From NCBI RefSeq assembly GCF_030646845.1, contig NZ_JAUSLE010000058.1, positions 1 through 64,000 on the forward strand: a stretch of DNA of 64,000 nucleotides, in the 5' to 3' direction. Source of the DNA: Rhodoferax sp. (lineage in GTDB: Bacteria; Pseudomonadota; Gammaproteobacteria; Burkholderiales; Burkholderiaceae_C). Below are positions 61,093 to 64,000 of this stretch, in pieces (within the stretch, counting starts at the first letter, position 1; every line of letters begins with the position of its first letter). Both the position numbers and the translations under genes were made by a program. The notes under the pieces are model-generated. The model was not told where the DNA came from. It saw only the letters and a list, made by a program, of their open reading frames with translations, and did not search any database.

Positions 61093-61548
61093 ATGCTTTT
61101 ATTGAATCAACTCACCTTGTCGCTGCAATTCGGCAAGATAGACGACGCGGCGCTGCATCGTGCCGCCCTGCCCCGCCACAAAGTGGCCCGCTGGATTCGC
61201 CATGCGCTGCAAAGCGATGCCGAGATCACGGTGCGCATTGTGGACGCCGAAGAGGGGCAGGCGCTGAACCGCGACTATCGGCACAAGGACTACGCCACCA
61301 ATGTGTTGACCTTTGATTACACCCAGGAACCCGTGGTCACCGCCGATCTGGTGCTGTGCGCGCCCGTGGTGGCAAAAGAAGCCAAAGAGCAGGGCAAGAC
61401 GCTGCAAGCCCATTACGCCCACCTGCTGGTGCATGGCGCGCTGCACGCGCAAGGCTGGGATCACGAAACCAGTGAGGAAGACGCCCAGGTGATGGAACTG
61501 CGCGAAACCGAGATTCTGGCCCGGCTCGGGTTCGCCAACCCGTATTGA
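61093..61548 (+). CDS. ybeY: Endoribonuclease YbeY (rRNA maturation)
   Basis: A 151-residue zinc endoribonuclease needed for 16S rRNA 3' processing and ribosome quality control. The metal site H-x3-H-x5-H is visible in [14 protein letters not shown], preceded by [17 protein letters not shown]. Length and the phoH-ybeY order are normal for proteobacteria. Confidence 0.96.
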   Translation: MLLLNQLTLSLQFGKIDDAALHRAALPRHKVARWIRHALQSDAEITVRIVDAEEGQALNRDYRHKDYATNVLTFDYTQEPVVTADLVLCAPVVAKEAKEQGKTLQAHYAHLLVHGALHAQGWDHETSEEDAQVMELRETEILARLGFANPY

Positions 61549-61554
61549 GCATAA

Positions 61555-61607
61555 AAGTGCCTGCAGCCCCCGTCAATAAAGCGCAGACAACTATCTAATT
61601 GATAGCA
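61555..61607 (-). repeat. Interspersed repeat, family I, copy H (ybeY-dtd gap)
   Basis: Minus-strand reading: TTGCTATCAATTAGATAGTT, CTGCGCTTTATTGACG, GGGGCTGCAGGC. It is inverted relative to copy G on the other side of ybeY, so ybeY is flanked by facing copies. Confidence 0.8.
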
Positions 61608-61620
61608 ATATGACTTCCTG

Positions 61621-62088
61621 CTATTTAAGCTCTGGCGGCATGCGCAGGGGAATCGTCACCGGTCCGTCGTTCACCAGGTGTACCTTCATGTCGGCACCAA
61701 ACTGCCCGGTCTGTACCACCGGATGCACGGCTCTGGCCTGCGCCACAAAGTAGTCGTACAGCCTGCGACCCTCGTCAGGCAATGCAGCCCCGGTGAAGCT
61801 CGGCCGGTTGCCCCCCGTGGCATCGGCTGCCAGCGTGAACTGGCTCACCACCAGCAGTCCGCCAGCGCTGCCCCGACCGTCCATGTCCTGCACGCTGCGG
61901 TTCATCTTGCCGGCGTCGTCGCTGAAGATGCGCAGCTTCAGGATCTTGGCCAGCATCCGGTTGCTCTGGGCCTCGCCGTCACCCCGTTCGGCGCACAGCA
62001 GCATCAGCAACCCCGGCCCGATCTCACCGGCTGTTTGGCCGTCAATCACGACGCGCGCCTCGCTGACGCGCTGCAGGAGGGCGATCAC
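61621..62088 (-). CDS. dtd: D-aminoacyl-tRNA deacylase
   Basis: A 155-residue Dtd that hydrolyses D-aminoacyl-tRNA (and Gly-tRNA-Ala), preventing D-amino-acid misincorporation. It opens [17 protein letters not shown] and has [21 protein letters not shown], the SQxT motif holding the cross-subunit active site, and the GP cis-motif near the end ([10 protein letters not shown]). It is probably co-transcribed with the upstream cation transporter and tyrS, a sensible pairing because TyrRS can charge D-Tyr. Confidence 0.96.
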   Translation of the reverse strand: MIALLQRVSEARVVIDGQTAGEIGPGLLMLLCAERGDGEAQSNRMLAKILKLRIFSDDAGKMNRSVQDMDGRGSAGGLLVVSQFTLAADATGGNRPSFTGAALPDEGRRLYDYFVAQARAVHPVVQTGQFGADMKVHLVNDGPVTIPLRMPPELK

Positions 62089-62107
62089 GCCTGGATCCCG
62101 GCCATCT

Positions 62108-63025
62108 TCACATCAGGTCCTTGGGGTCGTCAAAATGCGCTTCCACATCACTGGGCAGCAACTGGATGGTGGCGCGCAACCCCGGCACAGCGCTCATCAA
62201 CGCCTGCTCCACACTCGTGCGCACGGCAGCGGCCCGCCCCAGCGACCAGGCAGCCGGCATGTGCATATGCATGTCCACGAATCGGCGCTGACCCGAGCGG
62301 CGCGTCGTCAAATGATCAAAACGGATGGTGTGATGGTCAAAATCTGCCAGCGTCTTCTGGATCTCGCTCAGTACTTCGGGCTCCACCGCTTCGTCCATCA
62401 GGCCCTGCGAAGAGCGCCACATCAAATGAAAGCCTTCCCGGAGAATGTTCAGGGCCACCCCGATCGCCACCACGGGGTCCAGCCAGAGCCAACCCGTGAC
62501 CGAGACGGCGCCAATGCCGATGACCACGCCCACTGAGGTCCACACATCTGTCACCAGGTGCCTGGCATCGGCCTCCAGCGCGATGGAGCGATGCGTTTTG
62601 GCGGCGCTGAACATCACCCAGGCCAGCAATCCGTTAAGGCATGAGCTCACCACCGACAGCGCCAGGCCCCAGCCAACCGCCTGGATGGGTTGCGGGTCAA
62701 ACAACCGGCGCCCGGCCGCCCAGACAATGCCCATGGCCGCGGCAATGATCAGGATGCCCTCGAAGCCGGATGAAAAATACTCCGCCTTGTGGTGTCCGTA
62801 AGGGTGTTCCTCGTCCGCCGGTCGCAGTGCAATGGTCACCATCATCAGGGCGAAAATGGCGCTGGCCAGGTTGACCAATGACTCCATCGCGTCCGACAGC
62901 AAACCGACCGAATCGGTGATGTACCAGGCCAGCGTCTTGAGCGTGATGGTGATGACGGCCACCACCACCGAAGCCCACAGCAGACGCTGGGGGGTGAGAA
63001 AACGGGCAGGCAGCAAGGTCGCCAT
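62108..63025 (-). CDS. Cation diffusion facilitator (Zn/Fe/Mn-type efflux) transporter
   Basis: A 305-residue inner-membrane CDF protein with about five or six hydrophobic segments. Metal-site residues are in [11 protein letters not shown] (Asp) and [14 protein letters not shown] (His/Asp of helix V), with the [11 protein letters not shown] loop typical of the family and a cytoplasmic C-terminal domain containing [11 protein letters not shown]. It exports divalent cations in exchange for protons; the exact metal is not certain. It lies 6 bp downstream of tyrS and 19 bp upstream of dtd. Confidence 0.93.
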   Translation of the reverse strand: MATLLPARFLTPQRLLWASVVVAVITITLKTLAWYITDSVGLLSDAMESLVNLASAIFALMMVTIALRPADEEHPYGHHKAEYFSSGFEGILIIAAAMGIVWAAGRRLFDPQPIQAVGWGLALSVVSSCLNGLLAWVMFSAAKTHRSIALEADARHLVTDVWTSVGVVIGIGAVSVTGWLWLDPVVAIGVALNILREGFHLMWRSSQGLMDEAVEPEVLSEIQKTLADFDHHTIRFDHLTTRRSGQRRFVDMHMHMPAAWSLGRAAAVRTSVEQALMSAVPGLRATIQLLPSDVEAHFDDPKDLM

Positions 63026-63031
63026 GCTGGT

Positions 63032-64000
63032 TCAGCCCACCGTGACCCGGGCGAACTTGCGCTTGCCAACCTGCAGCACATAGGTGCCGGCCCCCAGCTT
63101 CAGTCCTTTGTCACTGACCACGCTGGAATCGATGCGCACCCCGCCACCGTCAATCAGCCGGTTGCCCTCGCCGCTCGACGCGGCCAGCCCGGCCATCTTG
63201 AGCAAGGCACCCAGCCCCAGCGGCGCACCGCCCTCACCCAGAGGCAAGGACACCTCGGCGATTTCGTCCGGCACGCCGCCCTTGCTGCGGTTGATGAAGT
63301 CCTGCTCGGCCGCGTCGGCCGCTGCCACGGAGTGAAAGCGTGCCGTAATTTCCTTGGCCAGCGCCACTTTGGCGTCTTTCGGGTTGCGCCCGGCCGTCAC
63401 CTCGGCTTTCAGGGCGGCAATGTCAGCCTCGCTCTTGAAACTGAGCAGGGTGTACCAGCGCCACATCAGCACGTCAGAAATGCTCAGGACCTTGGCGAAC
63501 ATGGTGTTGGCGTCTTCGGAGATGCCGATGTAGTTATTCTTGCTCTTGGACATTTTCTCGATGCCGTCCAGCCCTTCGAGCAGCGGCATGGTCAAAATGC
63601 ATTGCGGCTCCTGGCCGTACTCTGCCTGCAGGTGACGACCCACCAGCAGATTGAATTTCTGGTCGGTGCCACCCAGTTCCAGATCGCTCTTGAGCACCAC
63701 GCTGTCATAGCCCTGCATCAGCGGATACAGGAACTCATGCACGCTGATCGGCGTGCCGGACTTGAATCGATCGTGAAAGTCGTTGCGCTCCATCATGCGC
63801 GCCACCGTGTAGCGGGCCGCGAGCTCGATCATGCCGCGCGAGCCCAGCGTGTCGCCCCATTCGCTGTTGTAGCGAATTTCGGTCCGGGACGGATCCAGCA
63901 CCATTGACGCCTGCCGGTAGTAAGTCTGGGCATTGGCCTCAATCTGTTCGCGGGTCAGCGGCGGACGGGTGGTATTTCGACCCGACGGGTCGCCAATCAG
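63032..64000 (-). CDS. tyrS: Tyrosyl-tRNA synthetase, C-terminal portion (cut by window end)
   Basis: 323 residues of TyrRS, open to the right edge, where the frame continues [15 protein letters not shown]. The class I signature KMSKS (EKMSKSKNN) is present; the HIGH-type motif and N-terminus lie outside. [36 protein letters not shown] and the C-terminal S4-like RNA-binding domain ([16 protein letters not shown] region) identify it. It heads an operon with the cation transporter and dtd. Confidence 0.95.
   Translation of the reverse strand: MIGDPSGRNTTRPPLTREQIEANAQTYYRQASMVLDPSRTEIRYNSEWGDTLGSRGMIELAARYTVARMMERNDFHDRFKSGTPISVHEFLYPLMQGYDSVVLKSDLELGGTDQKFNLLVGRHLQAEYGQEPQCILTMPLLEGLDGIEKMSKSKNNYIGISEDANTMFAKVLSISDVLMWRWYTLLSFKSEADIAALKAEVTAGRNPKDAKVALAKEITARFHSVAAADAAEQDFINRSKGGVPDEIAEVSLPLGEGGAPLGLGALLKMAGLAASSGEGNRLIDGGGVRIDSSVVSDKGLKLGAGTYVLQVGKRKFARVTVG

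Noticed and set aside
1..64000. CRISPR arrays, tRNA or rRNA genes, intact IS elements or prophage modules.
   Set aside because: None recognised on reading both strands; the only short repeats are the families described.

Overview
The window looks like the chromosome of a betaproteobacterium of the order Burkholderiales, most likely family Comamonadaceae (Rhodoferax/Polaromonas/Acidovorax-like). The case rests on high G+C, housekeeping gene content and order (ruvA/ruvB, phoH-ybeY, tyrS-dtd, folB-ttcA, glmS/glmU), and two families of short interspersed repeats of a type I recognise from that family. No rRNA, tRNA, CRISPR array, intact insertion sequence or transposase gene was seen.

Region 1 (1-19.3 kb) is an accessory catabolic block. 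After the tail of a succinate-semialdehyde dehydrogenase and a lone minus-strand quinone reductase comes a plus-strand operon: two short-chain dehydrogenases, a complete branched-chain-amino-acid-type ABC importer (Tat-exported binding protein, LivG, LivF, LivH, LivM) and an amidase. It converges, 30 bp apart, on a minus-strand operon running from 18240 to 9702: biotin carboxyl carrier, biotin carboxylase, a pyruvate-carboxylase-type carboxyltransferase, a HAD phosphatase, acetoacetyl-CoA synthetase, a Tm-1-like ATP-binding protein and an amidohydrolase. A divergent IclR regulator controls the head of this operon. The carboxyltransferase has Thr where pyruvate carboxylases have the Arg that binds the substrate carboxylate. 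With acetoacetyl-CoA synthetase in the same operon, this suggests a biotin-dependent carboxylase for an uncharged ketone such as acetone, whose beta-keto acid product is then activated with CoA. This is the best candidate here for an undescribed pathway.

The boundary (19.3-19.72 kb) is the space downstream of glmS, the classical Tn7 attachment site. It carries three direct 14-bp repeats resembling Tn7 TnsB-binding sites, so the block to the left may have arrived with, or next to, a Tn7-like element.

Region 2 (19.7-37.6 kb) holds glmS, an Lrp-type regulator, a histidine kinase, glmU, lipoproteins and a LuxR-type regulator. It also holds a signalling cluster: a Crp-like protein, a class III adenylate cyclase with TolB-like and TPR regions, a PAP2/haloperoxidase-superfamily protein with a Gly-Gly-Gly-Ala tract, and an intracellular subtilisin-like protease. 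A metallo-hydrolase, TfoX-like, DUF2917 and LysR genes follow.

Region 3 (37.6-64 kb) is mostly core: 5-formyl-THF cyclo-ligase, lytic transglycosylase, glutathione transferase, CCA-adding enzyme, a large PAS/GGDEF/EAL protein, ROK kinase, thioredoxin 2, MidA-like methyltransferase, pteridine-reductase-like SDR with folB, ttcA, a sterol-desaturase/YhhN fusion, a MacAB/LolCDE-like export system, ruvB, alpha-carbonic anhydrase, ruvA, phoH, ybeY, dtd, a cation diffusion facilitator and truncated tyrS. A ~50-60 bp repeat occurs eight times in regions 2-3 and never in region 1. Five copies lie inside genes, all in the same orientation and the same reading frame, adding a related peptide to unrelated proteins.
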